A stretch of 64,000 bases of DNA from CAVREM01 sp963728825 (GCA_963728825.1 CAVSLA010000004.1:310001-374000), one strand, 5' to 3'; counted from the stretch's first letter, positions 54,138 to 62,777 are shown. Numbers and translations are program-made. Notes: generated from the letters alone by a model not told the origin.

Positions 54138-55217
54138 GTGATGGAACCCTCGCGCGACGAGGTCGGCTGCCAGCTCGAGCGCCTGCTCACGAGCGAATCT
54201 TTTGCGAATGCGGAGCGTGCCCGACGGTTCCTGCGCTATGTGGTTGAGCGGACCCTCGCGGGCGAGGGCGACCGGCTGAAGGAGTTCGTGATCGGCGTCG
54301 ATGTGTTCGATCGCGATGACCAGTACGACCCGCGGATCGATTCGATCGTCCGCGTCGAGGCCGGACGGATCAGAAGCAAGCTCGATCAGTACTACAGCCG
54401 CGCGAGCGAAGACGATCGGGTCATCATTCGGATCCCTCGCGGCAGCTACCTGGCGGAGTTCGAACGGCGTGAGCCGGACCTGAAAGGTCCGGCCTACGTA
54501 CCCGCTCTCGAGCCGGACCTAAGAGGTCCGGCCTACGTACGCCCGCCGGGCGTTCGCCCCGCGGCTCTCGGTGGAATCGCGGCCCTCGTCGTCGCGGGTG
54601 CGCTAGTGTGGGATTCGCGGTCGGGCCCTGAGTCTCCAGTTCCGGCTTTCGTGCCTCAGGCAGTGAGCCCCGAATTGCGAACTCCGAGTCCCGAGCCGTC
54701 TGCCCCGATACCCGAGCCGCCCAACCCGAAGTCCGAACCGTCTGCCCCTCACTCCCCGTCGCCCGCCCGTGGTCCCGAGTCGCGAGCCACGAGCGGCGAT
54801 GGCGGGAGGCGTGGTCAGTCCGGCCCGGTAGTTTCAGTGATTGTGCTGCCCTTCGAACACTTCTCCACCGATCGAGAGGTGCAGCTGCTTGCGGCGAGAT
54901 TCACTGACGGCGTGACCAGTGAGCTCGCCCGCATCAAGCACGTCAGCGTCGTGTCTCGCACGAGCGCCGTTCAGATGACGGCTGAAGGGAAGACGCTGCG
55001 CGATATCGCCCGTGCGGTCGACGCTCAGGTCGTCGTCGAAGGCAGCCTGTTGGTCGAGGGTACGCGCGTCCACGCCGATGTGCGCCTCGTGGATACGGTG
55101 GTCGACCGCAAATCCTGGAGCCGTCAGTTCGCCGCCGACGTCTCGGACATGCGTTCGCTGCAGCGACAGGTGGCGGTCGATCTTGCGGCGTTTGTCAGGC
55201 CACGCCCGCAGCCCTGA
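54138..55217 (+). CDS. TolB/FlgO-like regulatory protein with N-terminal helical domain
   Basis: 359 residues. The N-terminal ~100 residues (LLTSESFANAERARRFLRYVVERTLAGEGDRLKEFVIGVDVFDRDDQYDPRIDSIVRVEAGRIRSKL; shown in parts) are a domain common in acidobacterial regulators. One membrane helix follows (GGIAALVVAGALVW, about 150-165), then a Pro-rich linker and a periplasmic TolB-like domain (VIVLPFEHFST...GVTSELARIKHVSVVSRTSA). Two family B palindromes (54473-54539) are translated in frame before the helix as EPDLKGPAYV / EPDLRGPAYV. Probably senses something outside and acts inside. Confidence 0.65.
   Translation: MMEPSRDEVGCQLERLLTSESFANAERARRFLRYVVERTLAGEGDRLKEFVIGVDVFDRDDQYDPRIDSIVRVEAGRIRSKLDQYYSRASEDDRVIIRIPRGSYLAEFERREPDLKGPAYVPALEPDLRGPAYVRPPGVRPAALGGIAALVVAGALVWDSRSGPESPVPAFVPQAVSPELRTPSPEPSAPIPEPPNPKSEPSAPHSPSPARGPESRATSGDGGRRGQSGPVVSVIVLPFEHFSTDREVQLLAARFTDGVTSELARIKHVSVVSRTSAVQMTAEGKTLRDIARAVDAQVVVEGSLLVEGTRVHADVRLVDTVVDRKSWSRQFAADVSDMRSLQRQVAVDLAAFVRPRPQP
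54473..54539 (+). repeat. Two tandem family B palindromes inside a coding region
   Basis: GCCGGACCT-GAA-AGGTCCGGC (54473-54493) and GCCGGACCT-AAG-AGGTCCGGC (54512-54532), each followed by CTACGTAC, with a 39-nt period (13 codons). The loop is 3 nt, so the unit keeps the frame. Confidence 0.8.
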
Positions 55218-55239
55218 CTGACGTCAGTTGCGAGCGATC

Positions 55240-56138
55240 CTACGGTGTGCGCGTCGCGGTCCAGGCGCGCTCGCCGGCCGATCCCTTGACGCGTCCCTGA
55301 ATCTCGTTGCCATTCACCTTGCCGGTGTACTGATTGCCGCCGGCGCTGAAGGTGATCTCCTCACCGCGCAGCCGTCCATTCTCAATCTGGGCCGTGCCGC
55401 CCGCTGTCCGAACGGTGCCGGTGACCATCTGAAACTTCTGATCGAACGCGATCTCGCCGTCCGCGAGCCGCCAGGTGCCGTTCACTTTCGCCGGCACGAT
55501 CCACAGCAGGGCCGTGCACCAGGTCTGGCACTCGCCGCCCTGCAGCTGCTCGGTGACATCGGGTTCCCATCCGGGAATGGCGAAGGTGTTATCGACGATG
55601 CGGGTGCCGGGCTTCATGTCGAGGAACTTCGGCGTGAGCTTCTCGAGGTTGACCGGCAGCAGGAACAGGACCAGCGCGGTGGCCTTCGAGATATCGGCCT
55701 CGTACATGTCGCCTTCGATGAACGTCGCCCGGTCGCTGACGCCGGCTTTTTTCGCGTTGGCGCGCGACAGCTCGACCATCTGCGGGTTGTACTCGACGCC
55801 GACGGCGCGCGCGCCGCGCTTGGCCGCCCCGATGATGTTGCGGCCGTCGCCCGAGCCGAGGTCCATCACGAAGTCCTGCGCGGTGATCTTGGCGACGTCG
55901 AGCATTTTCTCGACCAGCGCTTCTAGGTCGGCACCCAGACGACGTCTTTGCCGGGCTGGCCGACCTGCGGCTCGAAGGGCTGTGACTGCGGCTGCGCCTG
56001 CTGCGCTGCGGCACTACCCGCAGTCAGCGCGATCACGAACAGGACGGCGAACGACGTACGGAGAACGTCGAACGACGAACGGAGAACGTAGAACGTAGAA
56101 CGTAGAACGTAGAACGTAGAACCATTTTGCATATTCAT
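55240..56138 (-). pseudogene. Exported SAM-dependent methyltransferase, frameshifted
   Basis: Methyltransferase with a signal peptide. Start at ATG 56138 (overlapping the MFS gene stop, ATGA), signal part FAVLFVIALTAGSAAAQQ, then GKDVVWVPT; after a missing base near 55920 the frame continues EALVEKMLDVAKITAQDFVMDLGSGDGRNIIGAAKRG, with the SAM loop LGSGDGR. The C-terminal half (GKVNGNEIQGRVKG) is a lipocalin-like beta part. Secreted SAM-dependent enzymes are odd, because SAM is cytoplasmic; such genes are nonetheless recurrent in Acidobacteriota. The signal peptide is encoded by 7-nt repeats (56049-56121). Confidence 0.75.
56049..56121 (-). repeat. GTAGAAC heptanucleotide repeat inside a signal-peptide region
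   Basis: About five perfect GTAGAAC units (56083-56121) preceded by degenerate ones to 56049. Read on the minus strand they give the 7-residue periodic STFYVLR. The unit length is not a multiple of 3, so slippage by one unit would shift the frame. Confidence 0.75.
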
Positions 56139-57456
56139 ATCTCCCGGACACCGTGGCTGCGCACGAGGAAGTACGCGGCGACGGCAATCAGTAAGAACGC
56201 CATTCAGGCCGATGACCAGCGGCGCGCCAATGATACGTGGCGAGGATAGCCGCTCACGAGACTGCCGAGCGGCATGCCACCACGGAACGCGAGCATGTAG
56301 ATGCTCATCACCCGCCCGCGCATCTCGATTCGGCGCGATGAGCTGGACGAGCGAAGTCACGGTGGAAAAAACAATCATCAGCGCCGCGCCGGTGAGGAAC
56401 AGCAGCAGCTCGCTCAGCCAGAGCATGCGCGACATCGCGAAGGCGATGATCAGCAACGCCGTAGACGGCCTGGACGAGCAGCGACGTCAGCCCCATCCGT
56501 GGAAATTTTCCGAGCCAGGCGATGACGAGCGCGCCGACCACCGAGCCGGCGCCCGACCAGGCCATCAGCCGGCTGTAGGTGGTCGCCCCTTCCTCGAAGA
56601 CCCGCTGAGCGAAGAGCGGCAGGAACGTCAGCACGGCAAATCCGAGGAACGTCGTCGCCGCCGCCAGCACGATCAGGGCGACCAGGCTGTCGTGGTTCCG
56701 CACGTACGAGAGTCCGATTTTCAGCTCGTCGCGCATGCTGCCGGGCTTGGCCGGCGCGATGTGCTTCACGCGCAGCGACATCAGCGTGTAGATCACCACC
56801 AGAAACGACAACGCATTCAGCGCGAACGCCGCGTTCATCGCCTGCGGCTCGTCGTAGCCGCGCGCCTGGAAGGCGACCAGTGTGGCGCCGAACAGCGTCG
56901 GGCCGATCACGCGCGCGACGTTGAACTGGATGGAATTCAACGCGACCGCGTTGGGCAGATCCTTCTTGGCAACGAGCGACGGAACGAGCGACTGATAGGC
57001 GGGTCCGCCGAAGGCCTGCGCCAGGCCGGTGATGAACGACAGGACGAGGATGTGCCAGATTTCGACGACCTGGAAGAACATCAGCACGGCCAGCGCCGCC
57101 GAGGTCGCCATCTGCACGTACTGCGAGGCGAGCAGGGTCTTGCGGCGGTCGTAGCGATCGGCGAGACGCCGCCGATGAGCGTGAACAGCATGATCGGCAG
57201 CTGCTGCAGGAACACGTCGAGCCCGAGGAAGAACGCCGACTCGGTCAGCGTCAGGACCAGCCAGTTCTGCGCGACGATCTGCATCCAGGTGCCGATGCTC
57301 GAGGTGCAGGCGCCGAACCACTGGACCCGGAAGTCGCGGTAGGTGAACGCCGCGAACATCCGGTGCAGCGTTTTCGACCCGATGCAGAAGCCCGGTGGCA
57401 TCGGGCATCGGCGCCGCATCGGCTGGGAGAGGTGGCGCGGGGAGGCCGTCGGCCAA
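56135..57456 (-). pseudogene. MFS transporter of the enterobactin-exporter type, frameshifted
   Basis: MFS transporter of ~420 residues. N-terminal frame: MFAAFTYRDFRVQWFGACTSSIGTWMQIVAQNWLVLTLTESAFFLGLDVFLQQLP; next frame: ADRYDRRKTLLASQYVQMATSAALAVL through FEEGATTYSRLMAWSGAGSVVGALVIAW; last frames: IIAFAMSRMLWLSELLLFLTGAALM and MRGRVMSIYMLAFRGGMPLGS. About five one-base changes (near 57375, 57165, 56458, 56320, 56230). TTG at 57456 is the likeliest start. Twelve helices overall. The stop overlaps the methyltransferase start. Substrate unknown. Confidence 0.75.
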
Positions 57457-57491
57457 GGGCGATTTTCGTTAAACGAGAAGTAGCGCAGGAC

Positions 57492-57510
57492 TTTAGGCCC
57501 TGCTTCAACG
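57492..57510. repeat. Weak family B-like palindrome
   Basis: GCAGGACT and GGCCCTGC around TTTA, an imperfect version of the family B design. Lies between the MFS gene and the mutasome operon. Confidence 0.35.
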
Positions 57511-57557
57511 ACCGGTGATCTTACCTCACTTGATTGCGGCTCTGGCGTGCGTTATAG

Positions 57558-57575
57558 TTCGCCCCTTGAGGCGAA
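57558..57575. promoter_or_regulatory. Palindrome upstream of imuA, possible SOS operator
   Basis: TTCGCC (57558-57563) and GGCGAA (57570-57575) form an 18-bp imperfect palindrome 18 bp before the imuA ATG. ImuA-ImuB-DnaE2 operons are usually LexA-controlled, so this is a candidate LexA-type site. It does not match a known LexA consensus. Confidence 0.4.
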
Positions 57576-57593
57576 TAAAAAGCGAAAATAGCC

Positions 57594-58401
57594 ATGGCCC
57601 TTGCACGCGCCGACCTCGAAACCGCTGCTTCGCGCCCGTCAACTCGACCGCACGCTGACCACCGCGCTGCCGGCACCCGACCCTGATCCCGAATACGCCT
57701 GCGGGCCGACCGGCGTTCCAGCGGTCGACGCGCGGTCTGGGCGGCGGGTTTCCGCGCGGCCAGCTGTCCGAGATCGTCGGCCCGCGATCGTCCGGCCGTT
57801 TCAGCCTGCTCATCTCGATGCTGGCGGCGGCCACGCGCGCGCGGCGAGCTCGTCGCGCTGGTCGACGCGCTCGACATGTTCGATGTCGAGTCGGCGGCGG
57901 CCGCCGGCATCGATCTCGACCGCTGCCTGTGGATCCGCGGCCATCGTCGTCACCAACCCCGGTTTCTGCCGCGATCTGAATCAGCGCGCCCTCGAGCAGG
58001 CGATTCGCGCGCTCGCGCTGGTGCTGCAGGCCGGCAATTTCGGGCTGGTCGCGTTCGACGCGGGCGAAGCGCCATCGCGATGCGCTCGGCGCCTGCCGTT
58101 TACGACCTGGCTTCGCCTGCAGCGGATGGTCGAAGGCACCCAGACGATGTGCGTCCTGGTCGGCCCCGAGCCGATGGCGCGCAGTTCGGCGGGGCTCACG
58201 ATGCAGCTGGGGCAGCCAGGGCGCTTGTCGCGCCGTAGCTCGCACGATGATCCGGCGAGCGAAGGCGGGGCCGCCGCCAGCGTCAGCTTCAGCTTCGGCT
58301 CTCATCTCTTCAGAGGCCTCGACACCGACGCACGCGTGATTCGCGCGCGGGCTCGCGGGTGCGACGATGTTCGCGTGTCTTTTTCAACCACGGCCTGCTG
58401 A
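57594..58401 (+). pseudogene. imuA: Mutasome protein ImuA (RecA/SulA-like), frameshifted
   Basis: Reading across four one-base frame changes (near 57624, 57738, 57840, 57941) gives one protein of ~268 residues: MALARADLETLLRARQLDRT, GGGFPRGQLSEIVGPRSSGRFSLL (P-loop-like), ATARGELVALVDALDMFDVESAAAAGIDLDRCLWIRG, IVVTNPGFCRDLNQRALEQAIRALALV, RRLPFTTWLRLQRMVEG. The order matches ImuA. The ImuA-ImuB-DnaE2 complex does error-prone synthesis after DNA damage. Overlaps the imuB start by 35 nt. Confidence 0.8.
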
Positions 58402-58720
58402 CGATTCGCGTGTGGCGCTGGCGGCGCTCGCGCACGAATTCTCTCCGCGCTACGAGCTCTCGCGCGTGGATCTCGTCACGATCGACGTCAGCGGCCTGGA
58501 TCGGCTGCTCGGGCCGCCGGCGGCAATCGGCGCCGAGCTGGGACGGGAGGCGGCGGCGCGCGAGCTGCGCGGGCAGGTCGCGATCGCCGCGACGCACACC
58601 GCCGCCAGGGTCCTCGCGCTCTCGCGCCCGGGCGTCACGGTGGTCGATCGCGGCAAAGAAGCGGCCGCGCTCGCGCTGATTCCGATCGGCGTCCTCGAGC
58701 AGCTCGGCGATCACGTTGAG

Positions 58721-58792
58721 CCGCAGAACCCGCGGAATCCGCAGAAGCCGGTTGATCCAAAAAATTCTGCGAGCTCTGCGATTTCTGCGGTG
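58721..58792 (+). repeat. Nested inverted repeat inserted in imuB
   Basis: CCGCAGAA at 58721-58728 pairs with TTCTGCGG at 58783-58790; an inner CCGCAGAA (58739-58746) pairs with TTCTGCG (58765-58771). The translation PQNPRNPQKPVDPKNSASSA is low-complexity and separates LGDHVE from HWGVRTLGELAALPS, which are adjacent in the family. Confidence 0.7.
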
Positions 58793-59673
58793 AAGCACTG
58801 GGGGGTGCGCACGCTCGGGGAGCTCGCCGCGCTGCCGTCCGCGGATCTCGTGGCGCGCCTGGGACGCCCTGCGCGAGCGTGGCAGGCGATCGCACGTGGC
58901 GAAGACATCCGGCCGCTCGTGCCGGCCCTGCCCGAGGAACGCTTCGAAGGGACGCTCGAGCTCGAGTGGCCGATCGACGGGCTCGAGCCGCTGTCGTTCG
59001 TGCTGACCCGTCTGCTCGAGCCGCTGTCGACACGGCTCGAGCGCCGCGATCGCGGCGCCGCGGTGCTGCACGTCGTGCTGCGGCTGGCCACCGCAACGGG
59101 GCGCGAGGGGCACGCGCGCCGGCTGGAGCTGCCGACGCCGCTGCGCGACGTGCGGACCCTGCGCACGCTGGCCCTGCTCGATCTCGAGTCGCATCCGCCC
59201 GCCGCCCCGATCGAGTGCGTCACGGTCGTCATCGATCCGACGCCGGGCCGCGTCGTGCAGCACACGTTGTTCACGCGTGCGCATCCGACACCCGAGCGGC
59301 TGTCGACGCTGCTGGCGCGGCTCGGCGCGCTGTTGGGGCAGGACCGGATCGGGGCTCCCGCGCTCGTCGATTCGTATCGTCCCGGCGCATTCGCGATGAA
59401 ATCGTTTTCGACCGATCACGGTCAAGGCAGCCGCATACGCGCCGCAGGCGCTTCGGTGAGCCTCGACCAAGCGGGCTCAGCGTGCCCGGGAATGAAGGTC
59501 GTGTCGATGATCCGCCGCTGCCGCCAGCCGGTGCCGGCGCGGGTTGCCACCGAACACGATCGACCCGTCCGCGTGACGACCGATCGACGCGGTTTCGCAG
59601 GTGGCTCGGTCACCACGCCGCCGGCCCGTGGCGGACGTCAGGGAACTGGTGGGCAGGGCGGGCAGAGCAGAAA

Positions 59674-59750
59674 CATCCTGTGCTGGATACGCGCGAGCAC
59701 TACGGTGCGAGCGCGTCAGGCCCGGGGGTGGGGCCCCGGGCAAGTGAATA
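59674..59750 (+). repeat. Two-hairpin element A, copy 1 (in imuB)
   Basis: Hairpin 1 at 59689-59716: ACGCGC pairs with GCGCGT, GA opposite GA, GCAC pairs with GTGC, loop TACG. Hairpin 2 at 59720-59741: GCCCGGGG pairs with CCCCGGGC, loop GTGGGG. Translated PVLDTREHYGASASGPGVGPRA, in frame with the ImuB C-terminus. Preceded by a purine-rich GGGCAGG..GCAG..ACATCC flank like copy 3. Confidence 0.9.
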
Positions 59751-59859
59751 CTGGCACCGCGACGAGTGGGACGTCTCGCTGAGCGACGGTGGCGTCTATC
59801 GGATTTTCCGGGACCGTGAGACGGGCGGATGGTTCATCGATGCAGTCTTCGATTAACGC

Positions 59860-59898
59860 CGAACTCTGCGTCCTCCATCACCTTTGCGTCCTTGACTG
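59860..59898. repeat. Simple CTCTGCGTCCTCC / TTTGCGTCC repeat between imuB and dnaE2
   Basis: The short intergenic stretch is composed of the complement of the AGGACGCA-type simple repeat found inside dnaE2 (62970-63044). Confidence 0.5.
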
Positions 59899-60116
59899 AG
59901 TGACTTTGTCGTCTTACGTCGAGCTTCACACTGCTTCTGCGTTCAGCTTTCTCCAAGGGGCGTCGCTCCCCGAAACGCTCGCGAACGCGCCGCCGAGCTC
60001 GGCTATCGGGCGCTGGCCCTGCTCGATCGCGACGGCGTCTACGGCGCGCCACGATTTCATAAGGCCGCGCGCGCGGTCGGCATTCGTCCGATCATCGGCG
60101 CGGAGCTGACTATTAG

Positions 60117-60170
60117 TCCTGTTCTAGAAACGTGCGAGGGCTACGGCCCGAGCGGGCGGGAGCGGCGACG
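60117..60170 (+). repeat. Element A, degenerate copy 2a (in dnaE2 PHP domain)
   Basis: CCTGTTCTAGAAACGTGCGA start, inner stem GGGC (60138-60141), loop TACG, GCCC (60146-60149); the outer stem is damaged and hairpin 2 is missing. In frame: PVLETCEGYGPSGRE. Lies 54 nt (18 codons) before copy 2b. Confidence 0.75.
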
Positions 60171-60245
60171 CCCTGTTCTGGATACGCGCGAGGGCTACCG
60201 CCCGAGCGCGTCGTCGAGCGGGGGTGGGGCCCCGCGAGAAAATAG
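60171..60245 (+). repeat. Two-hairpin element A, copy 2b (in dnaE2 PHP domain)
   Basis: Hairpin 1 at 60184-60211: ACGCGC / GCGCGT, GA / GA, GGGC / GCCC, loop TACC. Hairpin 2 shortened: GCGGGG (60218-60223) with CCCCGC (60230-60235), loop GTGGGG. In frame: PVLDTREGYRPSAS. Inserted between GAELTI and LPVLCESADGYRNLCRL. Confidence 0.9.
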
Positions 60246-61716
60246 AGAAAGCACAGAATCCTGGCTCCTGCCTGTCTTGTGTGAATCCGCCGACGGGTAC
60301 CGGAACCTGTGCCGTCTGGTGACCCGCATGAAAATGCGGTCCCCGAAAGGCGAAGGGGCGCTCACGCTGGAGGAGCTCGACGGCCAGACCACCGGCCTCG
60401 TCGCGCTGGCGGGCCGGGCGGCGCTCGACTCGGGACGCTTCGGCGTCGGCGGACTGCTCGATCGGCTGGTGGGCGTGTTCGGGCGGGATCGGACCTACGT
60501 CGAGCTGCAGCGGCACCATCACCGCGACGAAGAAGTGGCCAACGAGATCCTCGCGCAGATGGCTGCCGCGTTCCGTGTGCCGACCATCGTCGCCAACGGC
60601 GTCCGCTTCGCGACGCCCGCATCGCGCCCGCTGTTCGACGTGCTCACGTGTATTCACCACCACACCGATCTCATGCAGGCCGGCCGCCGCCTGTCGCGCA
60701 ATGCCGAGCGGTACCTGAAGTCGCCGGACGAGATGGCGGCGCTCTTCCGCGATCATCCGGAGGCGCTGGCGCACACCTCCGAGCTGGCTGACCGGCTGCA
60801 GTACACGATGGCCGACCTCGGCTACCGATTTCCCGAGTACCCGGTGCCGGCTGGCGAAACCGAGAGCTCGTTCCTCCGCCGGATCACCGAGGTCGGGGCG
60901 CGCGATCGCTATCGACCGTTCCACGATCGGGCGCGCGCCCAGATTGCGCGCGAGCTCGATCTCATCGAGAAGCTCGAGCTCGCCGGCTACTTCCTGATCG
61001 TCTGGGACATCGTGAACTTCTGCCGTCAGCACGACATCCTCGTCCAGGGCCGCGGCTCTGCGGCCAACAGCGCCGTGTGCTACAGCCTCGGCATCACCGC
61101 GGTCGATCCGGTCGGCATGGACCTGCTGTTCGAGCGGTTCCTGTCGGAAGAACGCGGCGAATGGCCCGACATCGACCTCGATCTGCCGAGCGGCGACCGG
61201 CGCGAGCGGGTCATCCAGCACGTCTACGAGAAGTACGGCCGGCTGGGCGCGGGGATGACGGCCAACGTGATCACCTACCGCGGCCGCAGCGCCGCGCGCG
61301 AGGTCGGCAAAGCGCTCGGCTTCGAGGCCGGACAGGTCGATCGGCTGGCGAAGGTGATGAATCAGTTCGAGTTCACCGATCCCGCCGACACCCTGCCGCG
61401 GAATATGGCGGCAGTCGGTCTCGATCTCAATTCGGATCGCGTGCGCCTGTTCGCGCGACTCTGGCAGGAGATGCAGGATCTGCCGCGTCACCTCGGCCAG
61501 CATTCGGGTGGCATGGTGATCTGCCGCGGCCAGCTCGACTCGGTGGTGCCGCTCGAAAACGCCAGCATGCCGGGACGGGTCGTCGTGCAATGGGACAAGG
61601 ACGACTGCGCCGACATGGGCATCGTCAAGGTCGATCTGCTCGGCCTCGGCATGATGGCGGTCATCCAGGATGCGTTGTCACTCGTGAACGGTGAGGGGGC
61701 AGGAAGGGAGCAGGGA

Positions 61717-61798
61717 CATCCTGTTCTGGATACGCGCGAGGGCCACGGTCCGAGCGCGTCAGGCGCGGGGGTGGGGCCCCGCGCTGTAAGAAATATAG
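61717..61798 (+). repeat. Two-hairpin element A, copy 3 (in dnaE2 core)
   Basis: Hairpin 1 at 61732-61759: ACGCGC / GCGCGT, GA / GA, GGGC / GTCC (G-C, G-C, G-U, C-G), loop CACG. Hairpin 2 at 61763-61784: GCGCGGGG / CCCCGCGC, loop GTGGGG. In frame: PVLDTREGHGPSASG. Sits between IQDALSLV and IDLAHLPPNDP, which adjoin in other DnaE2 proteins. Confidence 0.9.
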
Positions 61799-62597
61799 AC
61801 CTTGCCCACCTGCCGCCGAACGATCCGTCCGTCTACCGCATGCTGTGCGAGGCCGACACGATCGGTGTCTTCCAGGTCGAATCGCGGGCGCAGATGGCGA
61901 CGCTGCCGCGCCTCAAGCCCGCTTCCTTTTACGACATCGTCGTGCAGGTGGCGATTATCCGCCCGGGGCCGATCGTCGGCCAGATGGTGCATCCGTACTC
62001 TGAATCGCCGGGCGGGACGCGAGCCGGTCGTGTATCCACACGCCTCGCTCGAGCCGATTCTCGCCCGCACGCTGGGTGTGCCGCTGTTTCAGGAACAGCT
62101 GCTGCGGATGGCGATGGTCGCTGCCGGATTCACCGGTGGCCAGGCCGAGGAACTGCGCCGCGCCTTCGGGTTCAAGCGATCCGAACGGCGCATGAAACAG
62201 GTCGAGGTGCAGCTGCGCGACGGCATGGCGCGGACCGGCATCACCGGCGAAGCGGCCCAGCAGATCATCACGTCGATTACCTCGTTCGCGCTGTACGGAT
62301 TTCCCGAGTCGCACGCGGCGAGCTTCGCCCTCCTCGCCTATGCGAGCGCCTACCTCAAAGCACATTATCCGGGCGCGTTCTATGCGGCGCTGCTCAACAA
62401 CCAGCCGATGGGGTTCTATCACCCGTCGACGCTGGTCAAGGACGCACAGCGGCGCGGCGTCCGGTTTCATCCCATTGATGTGCAGATCTCGGCCTGGGAC
62501 TGCACCGTCGAGGCCGACGGCGCGATCCGGCTCGGGTTGCGGTATGTGCACGGCCTGCGTGAACAGATTGGTAAGGCGGTCGCAGCCTGTAGCCCAA

Positions 62598-62674
62598 GTC
62601 CTGTTCTGGATACGCGCGAGCACTACGGTGCGAGCGCGTCGGGCCTGGGGGTGGGGCCCCAGGCGAATAAGAAT
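62598..62674 (+). repeat. Two-hairpin element A, copy 4 (in dnaE2 C-terminal part)
   Basis: Hairpin 1 at 62612-62639: ACGCGC / GCGCGT, GA / GA, GCAC / GTGC, loop TACG. Hairpin 2 at 62643-62664: GCCTGGGG / CCCCAGGC, loop GTGGGG. In frame: PVLDTREHYGASASG. Directly followed by a zinc-ribbon-like segment. Confidence 0.9.
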
Positions 62675-62763
62675 TGCCCGAAATGCGGCTGCGACGATGC
62701 GTCGATGATCGAGGAGACCGATGGCCGTCTGTTCTGCAACGTCTGCTCGCATGCCTGGTGGAT
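62671..62763 (+). other. Zinc-ribbon-like insert in dnaE2
   Basis: Residues NCPKCGCDDAS...GRLFCNVCSHAWWM: two CxxC knuckles (CPKC and CNVC) 17 residues apart, the pattern of a Cys4 zinc ribbon. It lies between element A copy 4 and a family B palindrome (62778-62796), within a region that is a short linker in other DnaE2 proteins. Confidence 0.65.
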
Positions 62764-62777
62764 GAGCCGTGGGGCAG

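Larger units (their letters stand above)
58367..59856 (+). pseudogene. imuB: Mutasome Y-family polymerase-like protein ImuB, frameshifted near C-terminus
   Basis: Begins MFACLFQPRPADDSRVALAALAHEFSPRYELSRVDLVTIDVSGLDRLLGPP, the Y-family palm. The catalytic acidic residues are absent, as usual in ImuB. Fingers, little finger and C-terminal domain follow. The C-terminal RDEWDVSLSDGGVYRIFRDRETGGWFIDAVFD is read in a different frame after about 59620. Two insertions are seen: a nested inverted repeat (58721-58792) before HWGVRTLGELAALPS, and the two-hairpin element A (59674-59750) between SGNWW and WHRDEW. Both keep the local frame. Confidence 0.85.

Noticed and set aside
60124..61590. 488-codon open frame on the minus strand opposite dnaE2
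   Set aside because: It is antisense to conserved DnaE2 motifs and has no recognisable protein features; long antisense frames are expected at this GC.
59674..62674. Element A copies as inteins or self-splicing introns
   Set aside because: At ~75 nt they are far too short, and no splice motifs or conserved junction residues are seen.
59674..62674. Repeats as a CRISPR array
   Set aside because: Copies are irregularly spaced, lie inside ORFs and have no spacer pattern or cas genes.
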